A DNA stretch of 64,000 nt. Source: Granulosicoccaceae bacterium. Its GTDB lineage: Bacteria; Pseudomonadota; Gammaproteobacteria; Granulosicoccales; Granulosicoccaceae. The stretch lies in the NCBI GenBank assembly GCA_020629835.1, contig JAHDCO010000002.1, forward strand, positions 1 through 64,000, written 5' to 3'. Positions within the stretch are counted from its first letter, which is position 1. Each line of letters begins with the position of its first letter. The notes under the pieces are model-generated. The model saw nothing but the letters and a program-made list of their open reading frames with translations. It made no database searches and was not told the origin of the DNA. Below, piece after piece: positions 1-8,413 of this stretch. A program made the translations under genes and the position numbers.

Positions 1-1312
1 CAATGTGGTGAATACGCGTGCCGTAATTACGCACGTAGTCGTTTAGCACCACAACGTCCAGCCAGGGATACTTCTTCACTTGCTCCGCGAGGTAACTATC
101 GTAATCCGCATTAGGAATGTCGCCACCCGGGAGATAGGTATCCGCCGTCCATGCGCCATTCGTGGTGTTTAGATGTGGCACGATCATATCCACCGCTTGT
201 TCGGCTAACTTTCGATAAGTTGTGATCTTGCCACCGTAAACCGATAACACCGGTGCATCATTACGAACGTCCAAGTCAAGCTTGTAGTCGCGGGTGACTT
301 TGGAGGCGTTTTCGGACGCATCGTCATAGAGTGGTCGAACCCCGCTGTAGCTCCACACCACGCTGTTTACATCAATCGGTTTGTCAAAATATTCACTGAC
401 CGCCTGACAGATGTATTCCACTTCGACACCTTCGATGGATTGTTTGCCCGGCTCATCATCTACCTCGATATCCGTGGTGCCCAGTAACGTGAAATCATTT
501 TCGTAAGGCACAGCAAATATGACCCGATTGTCGGCGTTTTGAAATATGTAGGTATAGGGGTGTTCGAATAACTTCGGCACCACGACGTGACTGCCTTTAA
601 CCAGCCGAACGCTGTGCTTGGAATCGTGCTCTTCGTCTAGATCGAGGGTTTTTTCCACCCAGGGGCCAGACGCGTTAACCACCAACCGAGCTTTTACCGA
701 ACTGGCACTGCCACTCAGATGATCGTGCAGCTTCACTTCCCATGCACCGTCGTGCCTGATGAGATCAGTTACCTCAGTACGCACACGAACGTCACATCCT
801 CGTTCAGCAGCGTCCATCACATTCAACGTTACGAGGCGGGCGTCTTGTACCCAACAGTCTGAGTATTCGAAACCGCTGGTGAACTCACTTTTCAATGCGT
901 TACCCGCTGCGTGCTCCTTGAGGTTTACCGAATGAGACTTAGGCAACATTTTTCTGCCACCAATGTGGTCATACAGAAACAAGCCAAGGCGAATTAACCA
1001 ACGTGGGCGCAGCGCCTTGTGGTGCGGCAGGATAAACCGAAGAGGCCAGATAATATGAGGCGCCGCACGAAGGAGCACTTCACGTTCCTGCAGGGCATGC
1101 CGAACCAATAAAAAATCGTAGTGCTCTAAATAACGCAAACCACCATGAATGAGCTTGGTGCTGGCACTGGATGTGTGCTCGGCAATATCGTCTTTTTCAC
1201 ACAATAGAACCGATAAACCACGGCCTGCGGCGTCGCGTGCTATCCCTGCCCCGTTGATTCCCGCGCCAATCACGATCAGGTCGTAATCAAACGCTGCTGC
1301 GGGAGAGGTCAT
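1..1312 (-). CDS. glpD: Glycerol-3-phosphate dehydrogenase (aerobic, FAD), 3' end cut by window
   Basis: Membrane-associated flavoenzyme that oxidises sn-glycerol-3-phosphate to dihydroxyacetone phosphate and passes electrons to quinone. About 437 codons are visible from the ATG at 1312; the reading frame runs off the left edge, so the C-terminal cap is missing. The N-terminus has the Rossmann FAD-binding motif (VIGAGINGAGIARDAAGRG), followed by the family-typical STKLIHGGLRYLE and later LLGTTDIEVD and GVRPL segments. It is the last visible gene of the minus-strand glycerol operon, 59 bp after the DUF2160 gene. Identification rests on these motifs and on the neighbouring transporter, glpR and glpK. 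Confidence 0.96.
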   Translation of the reverse strand, partial: MTSPAAAFDYDLIVIGAGINGAGIARDAAGRGLSVLLCEKDDIAEHTSSASTKLIHGGLRYLEHYDFLLVRHALQEREVLLRAAPHIIWPLRFILPHHKALRPRWLIRLGLFLYDHIGGRKMLPKSHSVNLKEHAAGNALKSEFTSGFEYSDCWVQDARLVTLNVMDAAERGCDVRVRTEVTDLIRHDGAWEVKLHDHLSGSASSVKARLVVNASGPWVEKTLDLDEEHDSKHSVRLVKGSHVVVPKLFEHPYTYIFQNADNRVIFAVPYENDFTLLGTTDIEVDDEPGKQSIEGVEVEYICQAVSEYFDKPIDVNSVVWSYSGVRPLYDDASENASKVTRDYKLDLDVRNDAPVLSVYGGKITTYRKLAEQAVDMIVPHLNTTNGAWTADTYLPGGDIPNADYDSYLAEQVKKYPWLDVVVLNDYVRNYGTRIHHI

Positions 1313-1371
1313 AGTTCGTTCCTTAATATGTCTATGAAAAAGAAAAACTGGGAAAAAATAGAGTTCTTTGG

Positions 1372-1656
1372 TTATACGAACAGAAACACCAAAAGGGCGT
1401 AAACCGCAGAAACACCCACCGCTCCACGCAGATCCGGCCCCACCAACCCAAGCCACGCAAGATGAATAAAAGCGCTACCCAATAGTGAAATAAACAGCCG
1501 ATCGCCGCGTGTTGTGTCCAGCCCTAAAACGCCGCGCCGTGGGGCACCGCCAGGACTAAAGAACTCCCATACGCTCATGGTAAGCAAACACGCCAAAATA
1601 AACAGGAAAAACAGTGCTGTCTGAGGAGTCCAAGCCATCCAAGAAATTAAGTCCAC
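1372..1656 (-). CDS. DUF2160 small membrane protein of glycerol ABC transporter operon
   Basis: A 94-residue integral membrane protein with about three hydrophobic segments (near residues 12-32, 50-72 and 78-94). The central part, FFSPGGAPRRGVLGLDTTRGDRLF, separates the first two. Proteins of this DUF2160 type are typically encoded with rhizobial-type glycerol ABC importers, and here it sits 10 bp downstream of the second permease. Its role is unproven; an accessory or assembly subunit of the importer is an inference from context. The gene ends only six bases after the last hydrophobic stretch, so the C-terminus is probably membrane-embedded. Confidence 0.85.
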   Translation of the reverse strand: MDLISWMAWTPQTALFFLFILACLLTMSVWEFFSPGGAPRRGVLGLDTTRGDRLFISLLGSAFIHLAWLGLVGPDLRGAVGVSAVYALLVFLFV

Positions 1657-1666
1657 ACCGTTCTCC

Positions 1667-2467
1667 TTAAACCCGACCCAGGGCGAACCCTTTGGCGATG
1701 TAATTACGCACGAACCAGATCACAATTGCGCCTGGGATTAACGTTAGCGAACCCGCTGCGGCCAGTAGGCCCAATTCATAGCCGGACGAACTGGCCGTTT
1801 TGGTCATGACGGCCGCAATAGGTTTGGCATTCACCGACGTTAACGACTTTGCAAGCAGCAGCTCTACCCACGAAAACATGAAGCAGAAAAACATGGTGAC
1901 ACCTATGCCTGCAGTGATTGTTGGAATGAAGATGCGCGTGAAAAATCGTGGAAACGAATAACCATCGATGTAGGCCGTTTCATCCAGCTCTTTTGGTACC
2001 CCTGACATAAAGCCTTCCAAAATCCAAACCGCCAAAGGAATGTTGAACAAGCAATGCGCGATAGCCACTGCCCACGGTGTATCAAACAACCCCACCGCCG
2101 AGTACAGCTGGATAAAAGGCAGAGCAAATACAGCCGGTGGCGCCATGCGATTGGTTAACAACCAAAAAAACAAATGCTTATCACCTAAAAAGCGATAACG
2201 AGAGAACGCGTATGCCGCTGGAAGCGCGACGGCTACCGACAAAACAGTATTCAAAACCACGTACTGCAACGAGTTGGCGTACCCACCCAACCATTCACTG
2301 CTGCTAAAAATGGTTTGGTAGTTTTCTAATGTGAAGGTCTGCGGCCATAGCGTGAAGCTGCCCAATATTTCGTTCGTGGTTTTGAACGACATATTAAGAA
2401 GCCAGTAGATAGGCAACATGAGGAATACGATGTAGACCGTGGGCACTAACCATTTAAATGAACGCAT
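1667..2467 (-). CDS. glpQ: Glycerol ABC transporter permease, MalG type
   Basis: Inner-membrane permease of 266 residues with about six hydrophobic helices. The EAA loop that docks the ATPase is visible as ELDETAYIDGYSFPRFFTRIFIP (central E, A and G residues present). MalG/UgpE-type permeases usually have about 270-280 residues, so it is full length. It starts 3 bp after the stop of the other permease gene, and DUF2160 and glpD follow. The symbol follows the rhizobial glpSTPQV naming; this is not the E. coli glycerophosphodiesterase GlpQ. Glycerol specificity is inferred from the operon. Confidence 0.88.
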   Translation of the reverse strand: MRSFKWLVPTVYIVFLMLPIYWLLNMSFKTTNEILGSFTLWPQTFTLENYQTIFSSSEWLGGYANSLQYVVLNTVLSVAVALPAAYAFSRYRFLGDKHLFFWLLTNRMAPPAVFALPFIQLYSAVGLFDTPWAVAIAHCLFNIPLAVWILEGFMSGVPKELDETAYIDGYSFPRFFTRIFIPTITAGIGVTMFFCFMFSWVELLLAKSLTSVNAKPIAAVMTKTASSSGYELGLLAAAGSLTLIPGAIVIWFVRNYIAKGFALGRV

Positions 2468-2470
2468 CGT

Positions 2471-3334
2471 TTAATCCTCGTTTCGCATGGTAACTGTGTA
2501 AAACACCCAGCTCACCAGCAAGATAATGAGAAAGTAAATTATGGACATGGCGGCCGCCGGGCCAAGGTCAAACTGACCTAACGCCATTTTCACCAAATCA
2601 ATCGATAGGAATGTGGTGGTATTTCCTGGCCCTCCGCCGGTCAATACGAAGGGTTCGGTATAAATCATAAAGCTGTCCATAAAGCGAAGTAGGATTGCTA
2701 TGGTCAACACGCGTTTCATCTTGGGCAGTTGGATGTATCGAAATACTGACCACGCACTGGCTCCGTCGATACGAGCTGCCTGAAAGTAGGCGTCAGGAAT
2801 GGACGTCAAACCAGCGTAAGCGAGTAATGCCACTAACGATGTCCAATGCCAGACATCCATAGCAATAACGGTAAACCATGCATCCATAGGTTCACGCGTG
2901 TAGTTGTAGTCAAACCCCAGAGCATTTAGCGTCTTGCCCAACAAGCCGATATCAGGCAAAGCGAATATGTTCCACATCGCGCCTACCACGTTCCAGGGAA
3001 TCAGCAGCGGTAACGACATCAGTACCAGACAAACCGATACCCACACCCCTTTACGCGGCATACACAACGCGATAATGACGCCCAACGGAATCTCAATCGC
3101 AAGGATAATTGCAGTAAACAAAAACTGCCGACCTAAGGCATCATGAAATCGCTCTGATGCCAGAATGTCTTGAAACCAACGTACGCCCTCAAAGAAAAAT
3201 ACGTTGTCGCCAAACGTTTCCTGAACCGAGTAATTGACCACCGTCATCAACGGTATGACCGCATTAAACGCTACCAGCAAGACTACCGGTAACACCAACC
3301 ACCAGGCATGATTGTTTTGCGTTTTTGTGCTCAT
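2471..3334 (-). CDS. glpP: Glycerol ABC transporter permease, MalF type
   Basis: Inner-membrane permease of 287 residues, six predicted helices, with an EAA-like loop (YFQAARIDGASAWSVFRYIQLP) near residue 200. I place the start at the ATG at 3334, which overlaps the stop of the upstream ATPase gene as ATGA and implies translational coupling; a longer frame begins at 3361 but would overlap the ATPase more deeply. It pairs with the MalG-type permease downstream. The symbol follows the rhizobial glpSTPQV system and is distinct from the Gram-positive antiterminator GlpP. Confidence 0.88.
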   Translation of the reverse strand: MSTKTQNNHAWWLVLPVVLLVAFNAVIPLMTVVNYSVQETFGDNVFFFEGVRWFQDILASERFHDALGRQFLFTAIILAIEIPLGVIIALCMPRKGVWVSVCLVLMSLPLLIPWNVVGAMWNIFALPDIGLLGKTLNALGFDYNYTREPMDAWFTVIAMDVWHWTSLVALLAYAGLTSIPDAYFQAARIDGASAWSVFRYIQLPKMKRVLTIAILLRFMDSFMIYTEPFVLTGGGPGNTTTFLSIDLVKMALGQFDLGPAAAMSIIYFLIILLVSWVFYTVTMRNED

Positions 3335-4413
3335 GCGGAAGCCCCTTGCTGACGCAACCAACCGTCTACAAACAAACCCGTCTTCTCCGGTTTAAACGAA
3401 ATATGTACAGAATCACTGGGTAATGGCACGCCTTCGGCAAGTACCATTTTCACCGGTTGTTCATTTGCCGTTACCGTGACGATGCGCAAACGACCAATGT
3501 CGTGAACCGTCTCGATTCGTGCTGGGATGCCCTGCTCGGAAAACGTGACGAATTCCGGCCGAATACCGATTTCAAATTCCCCGCTTTCAGGTAAGTGAGC
3601 CTTCCAGGAACCGCTATCAATCACTTCACCGCCAAACACGACACGATCATCCTGCTGCGTGCCACTGAGTACATTCATACCGGGCGACCCAATAAAGTTA
3701 CCGACGAACGTGTGTAAAGGCTTTTCAAATAACTCTACCGGCGTACCGGTCTGCACCACCATGCCGTCATGCATCACCACCACCTGGTCGGCAAACGTCA
3801 GCGCTTCAGTTTGATCGTGGGTGACGTAAATCATGGTCGCGCCGAACTGTTCGTGCAGTTCTTTAAGCTTGGAACGCAGTTGCCATTTTAAATGCGGGTC
3901 TATTACGGTTAGCGGCTCATCGAACAAAATGGCATTAACATCGGAGCGTACTAATCCCCGACCCAACGATATTTTTTGCTTTCCATCAGCGGTTAGTCCT
4001 GCAGCGCGGGTATCGAGCCTTTCGGTTAAATCCAGCATGTCTGCGATGTTGCTTACGCGTTGTTGTATTTCACTGGCGGGCACGCCGCGGTTACGCAGTG
4101 GGAACTCTAAATTCTGTCGAACGGTCATGGTGTCGTAGACAACGGGAAACTGAAACACCTGAGCGATATTGCGCGCTTCAGTGGACGCGTTGGTCATGTC
4201 TGCACCATCAAATAGAATTTGACCTTCACTGGGGTTCAACAGACCCGAAATCAGGTTCAACATGGTGGTCTTCCCACAACCCGACGAACCCAGCAGCGCG
4301 TAGGCACCGCCGTCTTCCCATTCCATGTTGACTTTTTTTAAAGCGAAATCTTCGTCACGGGTCGGCTTTGCCAAATAGCTGTGACGAACGTCTTTTAGAT
4401 GAATACCGGCCAC
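3331..4413 (-). CDS. glpT: Glycerol ABC transporter ATPase with degenerate signature motif
   Basis: Cytoplasmic ABC ATPase of the MalK/UgpC kind, 360 residues, with a C-terminal TOBE-like regulatory domain. Walker A (GSSGCGKT, residues 42-49), Q-loop (VFQFP), Walker B (ILFDEP, 162-167) and the switch histidine (VTHDQ, H199) are intact. The ABC signature is not: LTADGKQKISLGRGL at about 140 replaces the usual LSGGQ-type motif. The neighbouring ATPase keeps LSGGQ but lacks the switch His, so the two probably form an asymmetric heterodimer. Named after the rhizobial system, not the E. coli glycerol-3-phosphate antiporter GlpT. Confidence 0.9.
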   Translation of the reverse strand: MAGIHLKDVRHSYLAKPTRDEDFALKKVNMEWEDGGAYALLGSSGCGKTTMLNLISGLLNPSEGQILFDGADMTNASTEARNIAQVFQFPVVYDTMTVRQNLEFPLRNRGVPASEIQQRVSNIADMLDLTERLDTRAAGLTADGKQKISLGRGLVRSDVNAILFDEPLTVIDPHLKWQLRSKLKELHEQFGATMIYVTHDQTEALTFADQVVVMHDGMVVQTGTPVELFEKPLHTFVGNFIGSPGMNVLSGTQQDDRVVFGGEVIDSGSWKAHLPESGEFEIGIRPEFVTFSEQGIPARIETVHDIGRLRIVTVTANEQPVKMVLAEGVPLPSDSVHISFKPEKTGLFVDGWLRQQGASA

Positions 4414-4416
4414 CGC

Positions 4417-5490
4417 TTATCCCTCCACCTGTATGCGATCGTGATTACTATCAAACAACAGACACTGATCGGTATTGACATACAACTTCACCGTTTGACC
4501 TTTCTCCAAACGATGCACGCCGTGATTTAGCGAGATCCATGTTTCATTGGCAGACTTAACGTGCACCGTACTTTCAGAGCCGCTGATCTCGGTCAGGTCC
4601 ACTTCCGCATTTACCACCATGGAACGTCCCATTAAGGGCTCTAACGTAATGTGGTGGGGGCGAACCCCCAAAAAATACGACCCATCAGGCAGTTGGCTAT
4701 AGCCGCCATCTAAACTCCAGGAAGCACCACAACTCAGCGTCATGCTGTTACCCAATTTTTCTGCTTTCGATAAGTTCATGGGTGGATCGGAAAACACCCC
4801 GGCACTCAGTGAATTCACCGGTTGCCTATACACCGTCGCAGTTTCTCCAAATTGAGTAACCCTACCTTCATGCATAGTGGCTGTGTTTCCACCGAGCAGT
4901 AACGCTTCTGTAGGTTCTGTGGTGGCATACACCACCGTAGCGCCCGCATCTAAAAACAACTTAGGCAGCTCTTCTCGTAATTCTTCACGTAGTTTGTAAT
5001 CTAAGTTTGCCAGTGGCTCATCCAACAAAACCAATGAAGCTTTTTTTACTAAGGCTCGAGCTAATGCGGTGCGTTGTTGTTGGCCGCCAGATAACTCACT
5101 CGGCTGCCTATGCAACATCGGTGTGAGCTTGAGTAGCTCTGCCACTTGTTGAATTTCATGGTCGATCTCTTTGGCCGATTTACCCATCAGTTTCATCGGC
5201 GAAGCAATGTTGTCGTAAACGGTAAAATTGGGATAGTTAATAAACTGCTGGTACACCATCGCCACGTTGCGCTTACGTACACGTTCGCGCGTGACATCTT
5301 TACCTTCAAATCGAATGGTACCCTTCGTGGGTTTTTCTAACCCCGCCATCAGTCGCATCAATGTAGTTTTACCTGCCAGGGTTGTACCCAGCAACACATT
5401 GAACGCACCTTTTTCAAGGGTTAAGCTGGTGGGGTAAATATGCGGCTCCCCAGCGACGTTCAGCGATACGTTATCGAGTTCCAGTGACAT
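4417..5490 (-). CDS. glpS: Glycerol ABC transporter ATPase lacking the switch histidine
   Basis: Cytoplasmic ABC ATPase, 357 residues, with a MalK-like C-terminal domain. The P-loop is unusual but fits the consensus (GTTLAGKT, 35-42). The Q-loop (VYQQF), signature LSGGQ (133-137), Walker B (VLLDEP) and D-loop (ANLD) are canonical. The switch region reads YATTEPTEA, so the conserved histidine of THDQ is a threonine (T191). The gene starts 7 bp after glpR and ends 3 bp before the partner ATPase. Glycerol as substrate is inferred from glpD, glpK and glpR around it. Confidence 0.9.
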   Translation of the reverse strand: MSLELDNVSLNVAGEPHIYPTSLTLEKGAFNVLLGTTLAGKTTLMRLMAGLEKPTKGTIRFEGKDVTRERVRKRNVAMVYQQFINYPNFTVYDNIASPMKLMGKSAKEIDHEIQQVAELLKLTPMLHRQPSELSGGQQQRTALARALVKKASLVLLDEPLANLDYKLREELREELPKLFLDAGATVVYATTEPTEALLLGGNTATMHEGRVTQFGETATVYRQPVNSLSAGVFSDPPMNLSKAEKLGNSMTLSCGASWSLDGGYSQLPDGSYFLGVRPHHITLEPLMGRSMVVNAEVDLTEISGSESTVHVKSANETWISLNHGVHRLEKGQTVKLYVNTDQCLLFDSNHDRIQVEG

Positions 5491-5497
5491 AGATGTT

Positions 5498-6319
5498 TTA
5501 CGCTACGATTAACTGAGTGTTGTGACGCGCACAGAGATCTGCAAACGCCTCACTTGGCGGCTTGTCTGTCACTATGTGGTCAACGTCTGAAATATGTCCA
5601 ATGCGCATGGGCGCGTTACGATCAAACTTGCTGGAATCCGCCACCAAAGTTACCGTTCTTGCATTAGCAATAATTGCTTTGGCAACACGAACTTCTTCGT
5701 GATCAAAGTCCAGTAAAGCACCATCGGGATCAATAGCCGACACGCCAATCACCGCATTGTTCATCTTGAATTGATTAATGAAACTCACCGATGCTTCACC
5801 CACGATGCCACCATCTTCACTGCGCACTCGACCGCCGGCGATCATGATGGAGATCGATTCGTTTTTACGCAGCGTTTCAACGACGTTTAAGTTATTGGTT
5901 ACTACAAGCAATCCGTTCCGTTCAGCCAGGCGCTCTACGACGGCCTCTGTCGTTGTACCGATGTTTACAAACAACGACGAGTCGTTCGGTATCAAGGCAG
6001 CTGCCGCACGTCCTATTCGTCCTTTCTCGTCAGCACGCAATCGCTTGCGTGCCTCATAACCCATGTTAGAGACACCATCACTTAACACCGCCCCGCCGTG
6101 CACGCGCTGCAATAAGCGCATACCACACATGATGTTCAGGTCTCGCCGAATGGTTTGGGGTGTTACCGCAAGGCTTTCGGCCATGGGTTCTACTAATACT
6201 TCACTGTGTTCTCTGGCGTAATCCAGCAATAACTGTTGTCGTTCTGACAAATCGTAGTTGCGTATTCGAGCTGAATGGGCTTTTAGAGAACTTGGGTGAG
6301 CTTCTGTTAGATCGTTCAT
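5498..6319 (-). CDS. glpR: DeoR-family repressor of the glycerol regulon
   Basis: Transcription factor of 273 residues. The N-terminal DeoR helix-turn-helix is visible (SERQQLLLDYAREHSEVLVEPMAESLAVTPQTIRRDLNIM), followed by the HGGAVL linker and a sugar-phosphate-isomerase-like sensor domain (NIGTTTEAV near the ligand pocket). GlpR proteins repress glycerol genes and are released by glycerol-3-phosphate. I prefer the ATG at 6319; a TTG at 6334 is possible and neither has a strong ribosome site. It lies inside the operon, between the binding protein and ATPase genes, so it probably controls its own synthesis. Confidence 0.92.
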   Translation of the reverse strand: MNDLTEAHPSSLKAHSARIRNYDLSERQQLLLDYAREHSEVLVEPMAESLAVTPQTIRRDLNIMCGMRLLQRVHGGAVLSDGVSNMGYEARKRLRADEKGRIGRAAAALIPNDSSLFVNIGTTTEAVVERLAERNGLLVVTNNLNVVETLRKNESISIMIAGGRVRSEDGGIVGEASVSFINQFKMNNAVIGVSAIDPDGALLDFDHEEVRVAKAIIANARTVTLVADSSKFDRNAPMRIGHISDVDHIVTDKPPSEAFADLCARHNTQLIVA

Positions 6320-6390
6320 GATGGTGCCAGGCAACGCAGCGCATCCGTGCGCTGGAGTCCTATCCTTAGAAAGCTACTGCCGTTTCGGTG

Positions 6391-8127
6391 TTACTGAGAT
6401 TCCCACTGCTTAATGAGATCTTCATAAGCAATGGTTTCACCTTGAGGCTTCTCGTTAGCTAATTTCGCTTTTGGAGAACCCGGCTGCTCTAACCAGTAAG
6501 AGGCGTCACGTTCTTCGTTCAAACGCGGACCACAGCCACCGTACACATTGGCACGCTCATCAGCGGCTTGCATACGCGCCATGGTGATATCCATTTCACT
6601 GGCTAGTCGATCCATTGCTTCCTGTGGTGTGAATGCACCCGAGTTAACGTCACCAATTTGCTGCCACCAGATTTGTGCAAGCTTTGGATAGTCAGGTACG
6701 TTAACGCCCGTGGGTGACCAACGAACCCGGTCAGGTGAACGGTAGAATTCAACCAGACCACCTAACTTAGGTGCACGCTCGGTGAACGACTCATGTCGAA
6801 TATCACTGTCACGAATAGGCGTTAAGCCAACGTGTGTCTTCTTCAACGAGACAGTCTTGGACACCACAAACTGAGCATATAACCAAGCGGCTTTCTGACG
6901 ATCTTCCGGAGTGGACTTCAAGATTGTCCAGGAACCCGCATCTTGATAACCCAACTTCTGACCTTCTTCCCAGTAGGGTCCATAAGGTGAAGGAGCCATA
7001 CGCCATAATGGATTTCCATCATCATCCACGGTGTTGTTGCCTGCACTCTTCGGTGCAACCATATCGGCGGTAAACGCTGTGTACCAGAAGATTTGCTGGG
7101 CTACGTTGCCTTGAGATAACGCCGGTAATGATTGATAAAAGTCATAGTCAGCCGCAGCTGGCGGAGCGTATTTGCGTAGCCATTCATCCCACTTACGAAT
7201 AGCGTAAACAGCGGCTGGGCCATTGGTTGCGCCACCGCGAGTAACCGATGCACCCACCGGGTTACAGCTACCCTCTTCCATTCGAATGCCCCATTCATCT
7301 ACAGGCACACCGTTTGGTAAACCTTTACTGCCGGCACCCGCCATGGATAACCAGGCATCGGTCATACGCCAACCCAAGTCAGGCGCTCGCTTACCGTAAT
7401 CCATGTGCCCGTACACACGAACGCCATCGATTTCCTGCACATCTTCAGAGAAGAATTCAGCGATATCTTCGTACGCCGACCAGTTCTTAGGCACACCTAA
7501 GTCGTAGCCGTATTTTTCTTTAAACTGGGCTTGCAGATCTTCACGACTGAACCAGTCCTGGCGGAACCAATACAGGTTAGCGAACTGCTGATCGGGGAGT
7601 TGATACAGCTTTCCATCCGGACCCGTGGTAAACGAAATACCCATGAAGTCATCGAGGTCTAAACCAGGGTTTGTAACATCGGCGCCTGGCCCTGCCATGA
7701 AGTCAGTCAGGTTAACGGCCAACTGCAGGCGTGAATGCGTTCCGATTAAGTCTGAGTCGTTGATGTAAGCGTCGTACAGGTTACGCTTTGTTTGCATTTG
7801 GGTTTGTACCGCTTGTACAACTTCCCCTTCACCCAACAGCTGATGGTTAACCTTGATGCCGGTGATGTCTTCGAACGCTTGAGTTAACGTTTCTGATTCA
7901 TACACGTGCGTGGGAATGGTTTCCGACAACACGTTAATTTCCATACCTGCGTATGGCTTGGCTGCTTCGATGAACCATTCCATTTCGGCCATCTGCTCAT
8001 CGGTTGACAATGTCGATGGTTGGAATTCATCGGCAATCCATTGCTCGGCTTCTGCTGCACCCGCTAACGCAGAACCCGAACCAATGGTCAGCGCCGCGGA
8101 GACCGCGACCGCTACTAACGATTTCAT
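6391..8127 (-). CDS. glpV: Glycerol ABC transporter periplasmic binding protein
   Basis: Extracellular solute-binding protein of 578 residues, longer than most sugar-binding proteins but usual for the glycerol (GlpV) group. The signal peptide (MKSLVAVAVSAALTIGSGSALA) is followed by a mature part rich in aromatic residues. The start at 8127 is chosen because AGGAGG lies nine bases upstream at 8137-8142; the longer frame to 8178 would place that site inside the gene. It is the first gene of the minus-strand operon, 286 bp from divergent glpK. The first position suggests high expression, as expected for a binding protein. Confidence 0.9.
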   Translation of the reverse strand: MKSLVAVAVSAALTIGSGSALAGAAEAEQWIADEFQPSTLSTDEQMAEMEWFIEAAKPYAGMEINVLSETIPTHVYESETLTQAFEDITGIKVNHQLLGEGEVVQAVQTQMQTKRNLYDAYINDSDLIGTHSRLQLAVNLTDFMAGPGADVTNPGLDLDDFMGISFTTGPDGKLYQLPDQQFANLYWFRQDWFSREDLQAQFKEKYGYDLGVPKNWSAYEDIAEFFSEDVQEIDGVRVYGHMDYGKRAPDLGWRMTDAWLSMAGAGSKGLPNGVPVDEWGIRMEEGSCNPVGASVTRGGATNGPAAVYAIRKWDEWLRKYAPPAAADYDFYQSLPALSQGNVAQQIFWYTAFTADMVAPKSAGNNTVDDDGNPLWRMAPSPYGPYWEEGQKLGYQDAGSWTILKSTPEDRQKAAWLYAQFVVSKTVSLKKTHVGLTPIRDSDIRHESFTERAPKLGGLVEFYRSPDRVRWSPTGVNVPDYPKLAQIWWQQIGDVNSGAFTPQEAMDRLASEMDITMARMQAADERANVYGGCGPRLNEERDASYWLEQPGSPKAKLANEKPQGETIAYEDLIKQWESQ

Positions 8128-8215
8128 TATGTGCATCCTCCTATGTGGAAAAACTTGCTTTGTTTTTTCGCAAGTCACATGACACTACGCCTAATTTTTC
8201 ATAGGATCAAGATGT

Positions 8216-8265
8216 GTTTTCATTCGAACATCGAAACGAAAACACTAATTTAAAACGAACATCGA
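8216..8265. promoter_or_regulatory. Candidate GlpR operators between glpV and glpK
   Basis: The 10-mer CGAACATCGA occurs twice in direct orientation, at 8225-8234 and 8256-8265, 31 bp apart (about three helical turns). The first copy lies within a GTTTTC...GAAAAC inverted repeat (8216-8221 and 8238-8243). The half-site resembles the CGAACAT half of E. coli GlpR operators. The site is between the divergent operon and glpK, where a shared repressor would act. The match is visual; no binding data. Confidence 0.55.
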
Positions 8266-8413
8266 TAGACGCAGGCTAATTTCCACAGACAGTGCGGTGT
8301 TGATCCACATAAGAATCAACTACTTAAAAACTGAGACTGAATGCAACGCGCTTATACTTGCGGCTATTCGATAAAATTAAAAAGAAAAACGCGACACGCA
8401 TTTAGGAGCACGC

